Source of the DNA: Deferribacteres bacterium
Lineage (GTDB): Bacteria > Thermosulfidibacterota > Thermosulfidibacteria > Thermosulfidibacterales > Thermosulfidibacteraceae
Length of the DNA stretch: 31,083 bases
Direction of reading: 5' to 3'
Assembly (NCBI GenBank): GCA_013153205.1
Contig: JAADEW010000104.1
Location: 1-31,083 of the forward strand
In this document: positions 23,547 to 31,083 of the stretch, piece after piece
How the letters are laid out: each line of letters begins with the position of its first letter
How positions within the stretch are numbered: the stretch's first letter is position 1
Notes under the pieces: generated by a model
The model's input: only the letters and a program-made list of their open reading frames with translations
Database searches by the model: none
Told to the model about the DNA's origin: nothing
Position numbers and translations under genes: made by a program

Positions 23547-25399
23547 ATCACCTTCACCGCATTAAATTTGCAAACTTCCTTGCATATACCGCACTTTATA
23601 CACTTCTCCGGGTCTATCCTGTGAGGCTGTTTCCTTTCACCGGAGATGGCTCCCACAGGACACCTCAAAGCACAGACATGACAGCCCGTGCACGCCTCCT
23701 CGTCTATCACATAGGTCACGAGAGCCTTACACACACCAGCCCTGCACTTCTTGTCCCTCACATGCTCCAGATACTCGTCTCTGAAATACCTTATGGTTGA
23801 CAGAACCGGGTTGGGAGCACTCTTTCCGAGACCGCAGAGGGAAGCGTTGGCTATAACCTCTCCCAGCTCCTCAAGCAGGGCTATGTCCTCCTCGGTTCCC
23901 TCACCCCTCGTGATTTTGTTCAGGGTCTCAAGCATCTGCCTCAACCCTTCCCTGCACGGGGTGCACTTTCCGCAGGACTCTTCCGTCAGGAACTTAACGA
24001 AATAGCGGGCAACATCCACCATACAAGCTCCTTCGTCCATCACAATCATTCCACCGGAGCCCATCATGGAACCCGCCTCGTCAAGGCTGTCAAAATCAAC
24101 GGGGAGGTCAAGAAGCTCCGCAGGCAGACACCCTCCAGAAGGACCACCGGTCTGAACCGCTTTGAACTTCTTGCCTCCGGGAATACCCCCGCCTATGTCA
24201 AAGATGACCTCGCGCAGGGTGATTCCCATGGGAACCTCAACAAGCCCCGTGTTGTTCACCGCACCAACCAGAGAGAATATCTTGGTTCCCTTGGAGCCTT
24301 CCGTTCCTATGGTGGCATACCAGTCGGCTCCCCGGGTTATTATAATGGGCACATTGGCCCATGTCTCCACGTTGTTCAACACCGTGGGGCGTCCCCACAA
24401 GCCGCTTTCGGTGGCGTGTATGTATTTTGAACGCGGCTCGCCCACGCGTCCCTCAATAGACGCCATCAAAGCGGAAGATTCGCCGCACACAAAGGCTCCG
24501 CCGCCCCTCACTATCTTGATGTCAAAGGAGAAATCTGTTCCCAGAATGTTCTCACCCAGAAGCCCCAGCTCCTTCGCCTGCTGAATGGCTATGGTGGCAT
24601 TCTCAACGGCAAGGGGATACTCTTTCCTGACATAGATGTATCCCTCGGTGGCTCCCACCGCATAAGCACCTATTATCATTCCCTCTATAACGCTGTGGGG
24701 ATTACCTTCAAGAAGGGACCTGTCCATATAAGCTCCCGGGTCTCCCTCGTCAGCGTTGCAGATGACATACTTTATGGGAGAATCGTGCTTCGCCGCGTCG
24801 TCCCACTTCCAGCCCGTGGGGAAACCTGCTCCACCCCTTCCCCTCAAGCCGGATTTAATCACCTCGTCTATTATGCCGCGGGGTGTCATCTCGGTAAGAG
24901 CCTTGGCAAGAGCCTGATAGCCGCCGATGGAGATGTAGTCATATATGCTCTTGGGGTCTATTATACCGTTTGCGGCAAGCAGAAGACGCATCTGCTTCTT
25001 GTAGAAAGGAATGTCCTCCTCGTGCAGAATCTTCTCCCCCGTGGCAGGGTCCTCGTAGAGAAGCCGCTCAACCACCTCACCGTTTACCACGGTCTTCTCC
25101 ACTATCTCAGGAACATCCTCCGGCTTGACCTTCTGGTAGAAGATTTTCTCGGGATAGATAACCACAAGAGGTCCCCTTCCACAGAATCCGTGACAGCCGG
25201 TTCCCCTGACGGTAACCCCTACATCCGCAAGATTTCTCTTCTCCACCTCTTCCTTAAAGGCGAGGAAGACCTCCAGTCCCCGGTTGGCAAGGCAACCGGT
25301 TCCGTTACATACGGCTATGTAACGCTTCTCTTTCTCCCTCTCCTTCTTTAACTCCTCATAAAGTTTAAAAAGCTCCTCTTTGCTGTTTAACCTTTTCAT
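23543..25399 (-). CDS. NuoF/HydB-like NADH- and FMN-binding subunit
   Basis: A 618-aa flavin subunit of the HydB/HndC type rather than plain NuoF. It has an N-terminal thioredoxin-like 2Fe-2S domain (C31, C36, C69, C73), the NuoF core with the FMN/NADH-binding GRGGAGFPTG (187-196), the 4Fe-4S motif CGKCTPCREG, and a C-terminal two-cluster ferredoxin (C570/573/576/580 and C600/603/606/610). This domain order is that of electron-bifurcating hydrogenases and related transhydrogenases. It overlaps both neighbours by ATGA, so the three subunits are coupled. Confidence 0.9.
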   Translation of the reverse strand: MKRLNSKEELFKLYEELKKEREKEKRYIAVCNGTGCLANRGLEVFLAFKEEVEKRNLADVGVTVRGTGCHGFCGRGPLVVIYPEKIFYQKVKPEDVPEIVEKTVVNGEVVERLLYEDPATGEKILHEEDIPFYKKQMRLLLAANGIIDPKSIYDYISIGGYQALAKALTEMTPRGIIDEVIKSGLRGRGGAGFPTGWKWDDAAKHDSPIKYVICNADEGDPGAYMDRSLLEGNPHSVIEGMIIGAYAVGATEGYIYVRKEYPLAVENATIAIQQAKELGLLGENILGTDFSFDIKIVRGGGAFVCGESSALMASIEGRVGEPRSKYIHATESGLWGRPTVLNNVETWANVPIIITRGADWYATIGTEGSKGTKIFSLVGAVNNTGLVEVPMGITLREVIFDIGGGIPGGKKFKAVQTGGPSGGCLPAELLDLPVDFDSLDEAGSMMGSGGMIVMDEGACMVDVARYFVKFLTEESCGKCTPCREGLRQMLETLNKITRGEGTEEDIALLEELGEVIANASLCGLGKSAPNPVLSTIRYFRDEYLEHVRDKKCRAGVCKALVTYVIDEEACTGCHVCALRCPVGAISGERKQPHRIDPEKCIKCGICKEVCKFNAVKVI

Positions 25400-25878
25400 T
25401 GCTGCTCCCTATATTCCTTTATTAGAGACTCCACCTTACCGGGTGTAACATAACCGTGATAATAGTCGTTTATCACCACCACAGGAGCCAGAGCACAGGC
25501 TCCCACGCAGTTTACCGTCTCAAGGGTGAACATCAAATCGTCGGTGGTCTCTCCCACATCAATGCCAAGAACGTTCTTGAGCTGGTCAAGCACCATGTAA
25601 GCACCCTTAACATGGCAGGCAGTTCCGGTGCAGACCTGAATGACATACTTGCCTCTGGGCTTAAGAGAGAAGGCTTTAAAGAAGGTTGCCATGTGGTAAA
25701 CCCTGGTAAGAGGCACACCTGTCTGTCTGGAAACCTCCTTCAAAAGCTCCTTGGGCAACCAGTGGTAAATATCCTGAAGGTCCTGCAGAATCTCTATCAT
25801 TCTCGCAGGGTCCCTTCCGTATCTCTCAAAAACCTCCGCCACATCCCTTTTAATCTTTTCCAAATCAAGCTCTATCAT
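25396..25878 (-). CDS. NuoE/HydC-like 2Fe-2S subunit
   Basis: A 160-aa thioredoxin-fold subunit with the 2Fe-2S ligands C83, C88, C124 and C128 (CTGTACHVKG and NCVGACALAP), at standard NuoE length. It partners the NuoF/HydB-like subunit. The ATG has AGGAGG seven bases upstream and lies 11 nt after porB, so the module is probably expressed together with the pyruvate oxidoreductase. Confidence 0.92.
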   Translation of the reverse strand: MIELDLEKIKRDVAEVFERYGRDPARMIEILQDLQDIYHWLPKELLKEVSRQTGVPLTRVYHMATFFKAFSLKPRGKYVIQVCTGTACHVKGAYMVLDQLKNVLGIDVGETTDDLMFTLETVNCVGACALAPVVVINDYYHGYVTPGKVESLIKEYREQQ

Positions 25879-25889
25879 CTAAAACCCTC

Positions 25890-26879
25890 CTAAATGCCTG
25901 CAATGCTTCTGTAATCAGGACGGTTAGTGGTCTCCTCCATTATCTTGAGCCTGGTGTATTCCGCACTCACCCTCTCCTGAATCAGCTTTATCATCTCCGG
26001 CGTCAGATGGCGAAATCTCCTCTGGAACTTGAGGTATTCCTCCACAGGCTTCAAGCCCTTCTCAAAGTCAAGGGTAAGCCTGTATCTGCCGTGCTCCACC
26101 TCATACAGGGGGAACACCCCCGTCTCCGCCGCAAGCCTTCCCGCTTTAATGGCATAAGCCGGCGGGATACCCCAACCGGTGGGGCACACGGCAAACATGT
26201 GGATGTATGCGGGACCTTCAAGCTCAAAAGAGCGCTTCACCTTCCTTATCAAATCCAGAGGATAGCTGGGGCAGGCCGTAGCCACGTAAGGTATCCCGTG
26301 AGCAACGGCTATCTCGGGAAGGTTCTTCTTCCAGTAGCCCTGACCAAACTTCACCTTGCCCGCAGGGGTGGTGGTGGTATGGGCACCGTAAGGGGTTGCG
26401 GAAGAACCCTGAACACCCGTGTTCATGTAAGCCTCGTTGTCGTAGCAGACATAGGTCACATTGTGCCCGCGAGCCATCATGCCGGACAGAGCCTGAAGAC
26501 CTATGTCCGCCGTTCCGCCGTCTCCAGCAAAGACCAGAACATTTATCTTCTTTGACGGGTCAAGTCTGCCCTTCCTCTTGAGCACCTTGATAGCCGATTC
26601 AATACCGGAAGCAACCGCCGCCGCATTCTCAAAAGCCACATGAATCCAAGGCACAGCCCACGAAGTGTAAGGATACGGAGAGGACACAATCTCCATACAA
26701 CCCGTGGCGTTCACCACTATGGTGTTTCTGCCCGCCGCCTTCATGGCAAGGCGCAGTCCCAAAGCGGCGGCACACCCCTGACAGGCTCTGTGGCCTCTGG
26801 TGAAAAGCTCCTCCTTGGGAGCCATCCTGTAAGCAAAGACGCTTAAAAACCCTTCCTTTGGTCTCTTCACCTCTATCAT
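25890..26879 (-). CDS. porB: Pyruvate:ferredoxin oxidoreductase, beta subunit
   Basis: A 329-aa thiamine-diphosphate-binding subunit. CQGCAAALG (C33, C36) and C61 are ligands of the 4Fe-4S cluster. The GDGGTADIG...NEAYMNTG segment is the TPP/Mg motif. QGSSATPYGAHTTTTPAG is typical of PorB. With PorA, C and D it converts pyruvate and CoA to acetyl-CoA and CO2, reducing ferredoxin, or runs in reverse for CO2 fixation. It shares ATGA with porA. Confidence 0.95.
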   Translation of the reverse strand: MIEVKRPKEGFLSVFAYRMAPKEELFTRGHRACQGCAAALGLRLAMKAAGRNTIVVNATGCMEIVSSPYPYTSWAVPWIHVAFENAAAVASGIESAIKVLKRKGRLDPSKKINVLVFAGDGGTADIGLQALSGMMARGHNVTYVCYDNEAYMNTGVQGSSATPYGAHTTTTPAGKVKFGQGYWKKNLPEIAVAHGIPYVATACPSYPLDLIRKVKRSFELEGPAYIHMFAVCPTGWGIPPAYAIKAGRLAAETGVFPLYEVEHGRYRLTLDFEKGLKPVEEYLKFQRRFRHLTPEMIKLIQERVSAEYTRLKIMEETTNRPDYRSIAGI

Positions 26880-28060
26880 TCTCTCAACCCCACTATTATT
26901 ACCCTATCGGGCTCTTTTTCCTCTTTCAAACACTCCTCGCCAAGCTCAAACATCCTTACATACTCGTCAAACCTTATGTCCCTTCCGCCAAGGCCAGCCG
27001 TCACACCCACCACCATGGGTCTGTCAGACAGGTTGTAGAGAGCGGCTCTCACCTCGGACATAACTATACCCAGCGGTCCGCCGAAAGATATCGCCCTGTC
27101 AAGGACAACAGCACACTTTATTGAACCGTTGCACAGGGCTTTCTTCAGGTCCTCAAAGGGGAAGGGTCTCCACAGCCTAATCTCAACAACTCCCCACTTC
27201 CTGCCCTGCTTCCTCATCTCGTCAACCACAACCTGAGCCGCTTCCGTAACGGAACCCTGAGTGACGAGGACAACCTCGGCATCGTCTGCCTTGTAAGTCT
27301 CAACGGCGTTATACCTTCTGCCGAACCTCTCATCAAACTCCTTCCAGACCGCATCTATCACCTTTCTGGAATTCCTTATAGCCTCTTCCTGTTGCTTCTT
27401 GGCTTCGGTGTAGATGTCGGGAAGCCCCACCGGACCGTGAGTCACGGGACGCTCCGGGTCAAGAACATAGGGATGATGGTAGGGAGGCAGAAATCCCTCC
27501 ACCTCCTCCTTATCAAACATGTAGATGGGCTCAACCACATGGGTAAGGATAAATCCGTCAAAGTTTATCATAACCGGCAGAAGAACATCGGGATGCTCGC
27601 CTATCTTAAAAGCCATAAAGGTGAGGTCGTAAGCCTCCTGCCCGTTGTTTGCAAATATTGATATCCAGCCGGTATCCCTTTCGTTCATCACATCGGAGTG
27701 GTCGTTCCAGATGGAAATGGGAGCGGAAAGGGAACGGTTCGCCAGCGCCATCACCACAGGCGCCCTCATACTGCTGGCTATGTAAACAATCTCGTTCATC
27801 AACGCCAATCCCTGAGAACTGGTGGAGGTAAAAGCCCTTGCGCCAGCCAGAGAAGCCCCTAAAGCGGCGCTCATAGCGGTGTGCTCTGACTCCACCGTTA
27901 TAAACTCCGCGTTGAGCTCGCCGTTAGCCACAAGCTCGGCGAGATGCTCAACTATGTGGGTCTGAGGGGTGATGGGGTAGGCAGACACCACATCAACTTC
28001 AGCAAGAGCCGCCGCCTCGGCTATGGCTATTGAAACCTCAATTCCTCTTCTCTTTGCCAT
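26876..28060 (-). CDS. porA: Pyruvate:ferredoxin oxidoreductase, alpha subunit
   Basis: A 394-aa subunit with the pyrimidine-binding domain (AYPITPQTHIVEHLAELV near 30-47, and the acidic FITVESEHTAMSAALGAS) and the domain II transketolase-like C-terminal half. The ARAFTSTSSQGLALMNE segment is family-typical. It forms the active site with PorB. It begins one base after the porD stop. Confidence 0.95.
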   Translation of the reverse strand: MAKRRGIEVSIAIAEAAALAEVDVVSAYPITPQTHIVEHLAELVANGELNAEFITVESEHTAMSAALGASLAGARAFTSTSSQGLALMNEIVYIASSMRAPVVMALANRSLSAPISIWNDHSDVMNERDTGWISIFANNGQEAYDLTFMAFKIGEHPDVLLPVMINFDGFILTHVVEPIYMFDKEEVEGFLPPYHHPYVLDPERPVTHGPVGLPDIYTEAKKQQEEAIRNSRKVIDAVWKEFDERFGRRYNAVETYKADDAEVVLVTQGSVTEAAQVVVDEMRKQGRKWGVVEIRLWRPFPFEDLKKALCNGSIKCAVVLDRAISFGGPLGIVMSEVRAALYNLSDRPMVVGVTAGLGGRDIRFDEYVRMFELGEECLKEEKEPDRVIIVGLRE

Positions 28061-28061
28061 C

Positions 28062-28352
28062 TTAGTCTTCCTCTCTCTCCATTTTTATACAACGAGCCGG
28101 ACACTCAACGGCACATATCCCGCATCCCTTGCAGTAGTCGTAGTTGGGGTTGAAGTATCCATACTCATCCTTCTCGTAGGCATACTCCGGACAGAATATC
28201 CAGCAGGTTCCGCACTTGATACACTTGGTCTTGTCAACCACGGGTTTTAAGGTTTTCCAGTCTCCCGTTTTGTAAAAGACGCTGTTACCGGGCTCGTCTA
28301 TAACGGCACCCGGCAGCAATTCATACCACTTGGGTTTCTCCTTCATCTTCAT
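28062..28352 (-). CDS. porD: Pyruvate:ferredoxin oxidoreductase, delta (ferredoxin) subunit
   Basis: A 96-aa ferredoxin subunit with two 4Fe-4S motifs: C44/47/50/54 and C74/77/80/84. It carries electrons from the TPP site to external ferredoxin. The ATG has AGGAG seven bases upstream, inside the end of porC; a second in-frame ATG follows two codons later. Confidence 0.95.
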   Translation of the reverse strand: MKMKEKPKWYELLPGAVIDEPGNSVFYKTGDWKTLKPVVDKTKCIKCGTCWIFCPEYAYEKDEYGYFNPNYDYCKGCGICAVECPARCIKMEREED

Positions 28353-28354
28353 CT

Positions 28355-28900
28355 TTAACTCCTTGCCTCCTCATAAGCTCTTCTAAAAGCCCTGACCTCT
28401 TTCTCCGCTATTTTGGGAAACCTTTCGGCTATAAACTTCTCCACATACTCCATCTTGGCAAGCTCAGGTTTAGCCTTGAGAAGCGCTCCCAGCATTACCA
28501 CATTGGTTATGGGAACGCCAAGCTCCTCCATGGCTATGGAGGTGGCGTCAACCGTCACCAGATTTCCGTCATAGTTAAGCTCGGCTTTGAGCTCCTCCGG
28601 GCTTTTCTTAGAGTTTATAACCGCAATGCCGTTCTCCTTAAGACCGGAAAAGACCGGAACGGAACGCAAAAGGGTCGGGTCAAGCACGATAACTATATCG
28701 GGTTCGTATATACCAATGCGTATCTTTATGGGTTCGTCAGAAATCCTCGTGAAGGCAAGAACGGGAGCTCCCCTTCTCTCAGCTCCAAAGGCAGGAAAAG
28801 CCTGAGCGTATCTGCCTTCCTCAATCACCGCAAGGGCCAGTATTTCAGCAGATGTAACTGCTCCCTGACCGCCTCTTCCATGAAATCTTATTTCTACCAT
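28355..28900 (-). CDS. porC: Pyruvate:ferredoxin oxidoreductase, gamma subunit
   Basis: A 181-aa gamma subunit opening with RFHGRGGQGAVTSAEILA (residues 5-22), the family signature. It completes the archaeal/thermophile-type four-subunit enzyme with gene order C-D-A-B. It is first in the operon, 40 nt after a predicted promoter, and has GAGAGGGG before the ATG. Confidence 0.95.
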   Translation of the reverse strand: MVEIRFHGRGGQGAVTSAEILALAVIEEGRYAQAFPAFGAERRGAPVLAFTRISDEPIKIRIGIYEPDIVIVLDPTLLRSVPVFSGLKENGIAVINSKKSPEELKAELNYDGNLVTVDATSIAMEELGVPITNVVMLGALLKAKPELAKMEYVEKFIAERFPKIAEKEVRAFRRAYEEARS

Positions 28901-28946
28901 GTGCCCCTCTCAGATACAAAGATGAATTCAAAATAAAATCTCTAAA

Positions 28947-28976
28947 GTTGTAGCACCATACCGAAACGGTTGTCAA
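28947..28976 (-). promoter_or_regulatory. Predicted promoter of the por operon with nested dyads
   Basis: On the minus strand a perfect TTGACA (-35) is followed after 18 bp by TACAAC (-10). The spacer holds the dyad ACCG-AAA-CGGT (28960-28970). An outer exact inverted repeat, AGCACCA (28952-28958) and TGGTGCT (28981-28987), brackets the -35 element. This looks like a repressor-controlled promoter. Confidence 0.6.
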
Positions 28977-29002
28977 GAACTGGTGCTGTTCATACTACAC
29001 AT

Positions 29003-30883
29003 TTAACCAGCAACAGGCAAGTAGATAAGGAAGGTCACTCCTTCCCCTTCTTTCGCCTTAACCTTTATAAAACCTTTCATAAATTTAACCAGCTCGTAAA
29101 CCACGAACAGACCTATTCCACTGCTTCCCGGCTTGGTGGTAAAAAATGGAGTAAAAATCTTTTTTAGCAAAATCTCCGAAATACCCGGACCGTTATCGGA
29201 AAACTCCACCACCACATACTTTCCCGGACGCGCCCAGGGAAAGCTTTTCACCTCCTCCTCATCAGCAATCACCATGTAAGTCTTTATCTTTACCCTGTTT
29301 TCCCGGTAAGGTCTTCCCAGCTCGGAAAAGGCATCTCTGGCATTAACTGCAAGATTCAAAAGAATCTGAAATAGAGCCGAAGCATCCGCTCTGGCAAGCC
29401 TCACATCCCCAAGCTCAATCTCCACAGAAGCCACCTTATCAAGGATGCTCTTTATAACATACTCTGCCTCTTCGATAACCTGATTAACATCAACGGAAGC
29501 CCCTTCTCCCACAGGCTTCCCAGCAAAAGAGAGCATCTTTCTGGCAAACTGAGAAAAGGCAATCACCCTTCTTTTCGCCCTTTCCAGACACTTTAAAGCT
29601 CCAGCTTCGTCCTTCTCCTCAAGTTTGACCATGGCAACCTCAACAAAAGACAGAACTTCGCTCAAAACAGAATTGAAATCGTAAGCAAGCTGATAAGCCA
29701 CCTTTCCCAAACCTTCTATCTTCTGCATGGAAAAGAGCGTCCCTTTTAAAGTAACGCTCTCCTCGTGCAGTTTTTTAAACTCGGTAATTTCAACAAAAAG
29801 ATAACAGAAACCACCTCCCACAGGAACCTCAAATCTCAAAAAAGACCTCTCCTCGTTGTCAGAATCCCTCAAGACAAGACACATCTCATCAATTTCCCCG
29901 ATTAGCTCTGCCAGCTTCCTGCCTTTCAAAAGCTCTCTGCCTTTCTCGTTGGCAAAGAGAAGTTTTCCACCCCTCTCAACAACCAGCACAGCGGCAGGTA
30001 ACACTTCAAGATACTCCTTAAAAGAGGCAAGCTCCTGTCTTCTCCTGCGATGGTAGAACAGAAACCCCGCACATCCCGCCACACAGAGAATCAGAAAAGC
30101 CCCAAAGGCAAAAAATCTGCAACGCCTCGCCCTGTCAAAGTTAACAAAGGGAACATTGAACCACTTACTCACCAGATAACCCAGCATCTCTCTTCTTTTA
30201 AGTTCCCTTATTCCGTGATTGAGCTCATAAAGAAGCTTCTCCCTTCCCTTCGCCACTGGAAAAGCTATCCTAGCCTCCTCAAAAAAGATGGGCCCCCACA
30301 TCCCCCTCAAAATTCTCAGCCTTCCCACATAAAACCTGTTAATATAATAAACACTGTTATAATAATCATTGTAAAGAGCATCTGCTTCACCTTTTAGAAC
30401 AGCTTCAAAGCACTCCCGGGTAGAAAGTTTTCTGACCACTTTCCAGTTCATTCTATCCTTCAATTTCAAAGCCCTTTTCTCGCCGGTTGCGGAGATTTTT
30501 ACACACACCCTTTTACCCCTCAAATCCCCTTCGTTCTGAGCACGGGAACTTGAGGGCACCACCATAACCAAACCGGTTTTAAGATAGGGATTTGTGTAGT
30601 TGAAAAGATGCGCCCTATCCGGGGTTACATAAACTCCACCCACAGCCATATCCGCTTTGCCTTTCGCCACAAGGTCCAGAGCTTCCTTGAAAGGAACGAC
30701 CCTGAATTCCACATCCTTTTTCAGAATAATTTTGAGAAGGTCAACATCAAACCCCCTATATCCGGAAGGGGTTTTTATAAAAAAAGGAGGATAAACCGCA
30801 CCAACGACTTTTACCTTATCCGCCCCCCAGACAAGGGCAGGCAAAACCAAGCAAAATGCCGTTATTAAAAAGCATTTTCGCAT
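29003..30883 (-). CDS. Membrane sensor kinase with periplasmic solute-binding domain, no phosphoacceptor His
   Basis: A 626-aa sensor. Signal peptide is 1-20. A family-3 solute-binding domain (about 22-245, with AVYPPFFIKTPSGYRGFDVDLL) would sense a small amine or amino-acid-like ligand outside the membrane. A transmembrane helix (255-276), a PAS domain (about 285-370) and a helical dimerisation region follow. Where hybrid-type kinases have AHDFNN, this protein has AYDFNS with Y401, so the phosphoacceptor His is absent. The ATPase domain looks intact: N-box NLAVNARDA (510-518), DNGPG (563-567) and the G2 loop GSSGIGL (586-592). No response regulator is next to it. It ends about 100 nt before the por operon. 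Confidence 0.9.
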   Translation of the reverse strand: MRKCFLITAFCLVLPALVWGADKVKVVGAVYPPFFIKTPSGYRGFDVDLLKIILKKDVEFRVVPFKEALDLVAKGKADMAVGGVYVTPDRAHLFNYTNPYLKTGLVMVVPSSSRAQNEGDLRGKRVCVKISATGEKRALKLKDRMNWKVVRKLSTRECFEAVLKGEADALYNDYYNSVYYINRFYVGRLRILRGMWGPIFFEEARIAFPVAKGREKLLYELNHGIRELKRREMLGYLVSKWFNVPFVNFDRARRCRFFAFGAFLILCVAGCAGFLFYHRRRRQELASFKEYLEVLPAAVLVVERGGKLLFANEKGRELLKGRKLAELIGEIDEMCLVLRDSDNEERSFLRFEVPVGGGFCYLFVEITEFKKLHEESVTLKGTLFSMQKIEGLGKVAYQLAYDFNSVLSEVLSFVEVAMVKLEEKDEAGALKCLERAKRRVIAFSQFARKMLSFAGKPVGEGASVDVNQVIEEAEYVIKSILDKVASVEIELGDVRLARADASALFQILLNLAVNARDAFSELGRPYRENRVKIKTYMVIADEEEVKSFPWARPGKYVVVEFSDNGPGISEILLKKIFTPFFTTKPGSSGIGLFVVYELVKFMKGFIKVKAKEGEGVTFLIYLPVAG

Positions 30884-30890
30884 ACTGTTT

Positions 30891-30918
30891 TATATAATCA
30901 ACTTTCATCGCCAAGCAA
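30891..30918 (-). promoter_or_regulatory. Possible promoter of the sensor kinase
   Basis: On the minus strand TTGCTT and TATATA are 16 bp apart. The -10 element ends only 7 nt before the ATG at 30883 and no ribosome site is visible, so transcription may start at or very near the start codon. The -35 lies inside nfo. Confidence 0.3.
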
Positions 30919-31083
30919 TCCCTTAACCGTCTCCAGATTTCTCCTGTCCCAGCCCTCACCCCACGGGGTCTCCATGACCAGCGGAAGACTCCTTATTTTC
31001 GGATGAGAAAGGAGAACCTCAAAGCCCCTCATGCCTATTCTGCCGTATCCGATGTGCCAGTGTCTGTCCACCCGCGAGCCGAA
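30898..31083 (-). CDS. nfo: Endonuclease IV (deoxyribonuclease IV), C-terminal part, partial
   Basis: The last 61 codons of a gene entering from the right edge. The translated end contains GSRVDRHWHIGYGRIG and LPLVMETPWG, matching the C-terminal metal-site region of AP endonuclease IV, which cuts DNA at abasic sites. The stop TGA is at 30898-30900. The start lies outside the window. Confidence 0.88.
   Translation of the reverse strand, partial: FGSRVDRHWHIGYGRIGMRGFEVLLSHPKIRSLPLVMETPWGEGWDRRNLETVKGLLGDES

Noticed and set aside
1..31083. Transposons, integrases, tRNA genes or attachment sites marking island borders
   Set aside because: No transposase or integrase frame, tRNA-like sequence or terminal inverted repeat was seen in the window.

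Overview
This window carries a type III-E CRISPR-Cas locus (Cas7-11/gRAMP with the TPR-CHAT protease Csx29, i.e. the 'Craspase' system) set in an ordinary bacterial chromosome. The neighbours are housekeeping and anaerobic energy genes: recJ, birA, cmk, a Lon-family protease, a four-subunit pyruvate:ferredoxin oxidoreductase and a NuoEFG/HydABC-like flavin-FeS module. Proteins are rich in Glu, Lys and Arg, and gene junctions are very tight (many ATGA/GTGA overlaps). This suggests an anaerobic, possibly thermophilic bacterium, but I cannot name it from the sequence.

Layout. 1-1461: CRISPR array, 20 complete 37-nt repeats and 20 spacers, running off the left edge. 1462-1619: leader. 1620-11917: one minus-strand operon in the order rpoE-like sigma, csx31, csx30, csx29, cas7-11, reading toward the array. 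12055-18986: minus-strand cluster of a phosphoglucomutase/phosphomannomutase, a TrmN6-like methyltransferase, recJ, birA and a chemotaxis receptor. 19059-22785: plus-strand lonB-like protease, cmk and a TPR protein, ending in a bidirectional terminator. 22824-28900: minus-strand porC-porD-porA-porB followed by nuoE/hydC-, nuoF/hydB- and nuoG-like genes. 29003-30883: membrane sensor kinase lacking the usual phosphoacceptor His. 30898-31083: 3' end of nfo (endonuclease IV).

How the CRISPR genes work together (known for the family): Cas7-11 processes and holds crRNA and cuts target RNA. Target binding switches on the bound caspase-like Csx29, which cleaves Csx30. Csx30, with Csx31, holds the sigma factor, so cleavage is thought to alter transcription.

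Main discovery: two of the 20 spacers match csx30 of this same locus perfectly (34/34 nt each). They are the leader-proximal spacer (1391-1424) and the outermost spacer in the window (3-36). The repeat orientation makes both crRNAs antisense to csx30 mRNA, and the target flanks do not pair with the repeat tag. The array therefore appears to encode guides against the mRNA of the system's own protease substrate. This could be a feedback circuit, or a record of spacer capture from the csx30 transcript or a near-identical foreign copy. No cas1, cas2, cas6 or reverse transcriptase lies in the window.
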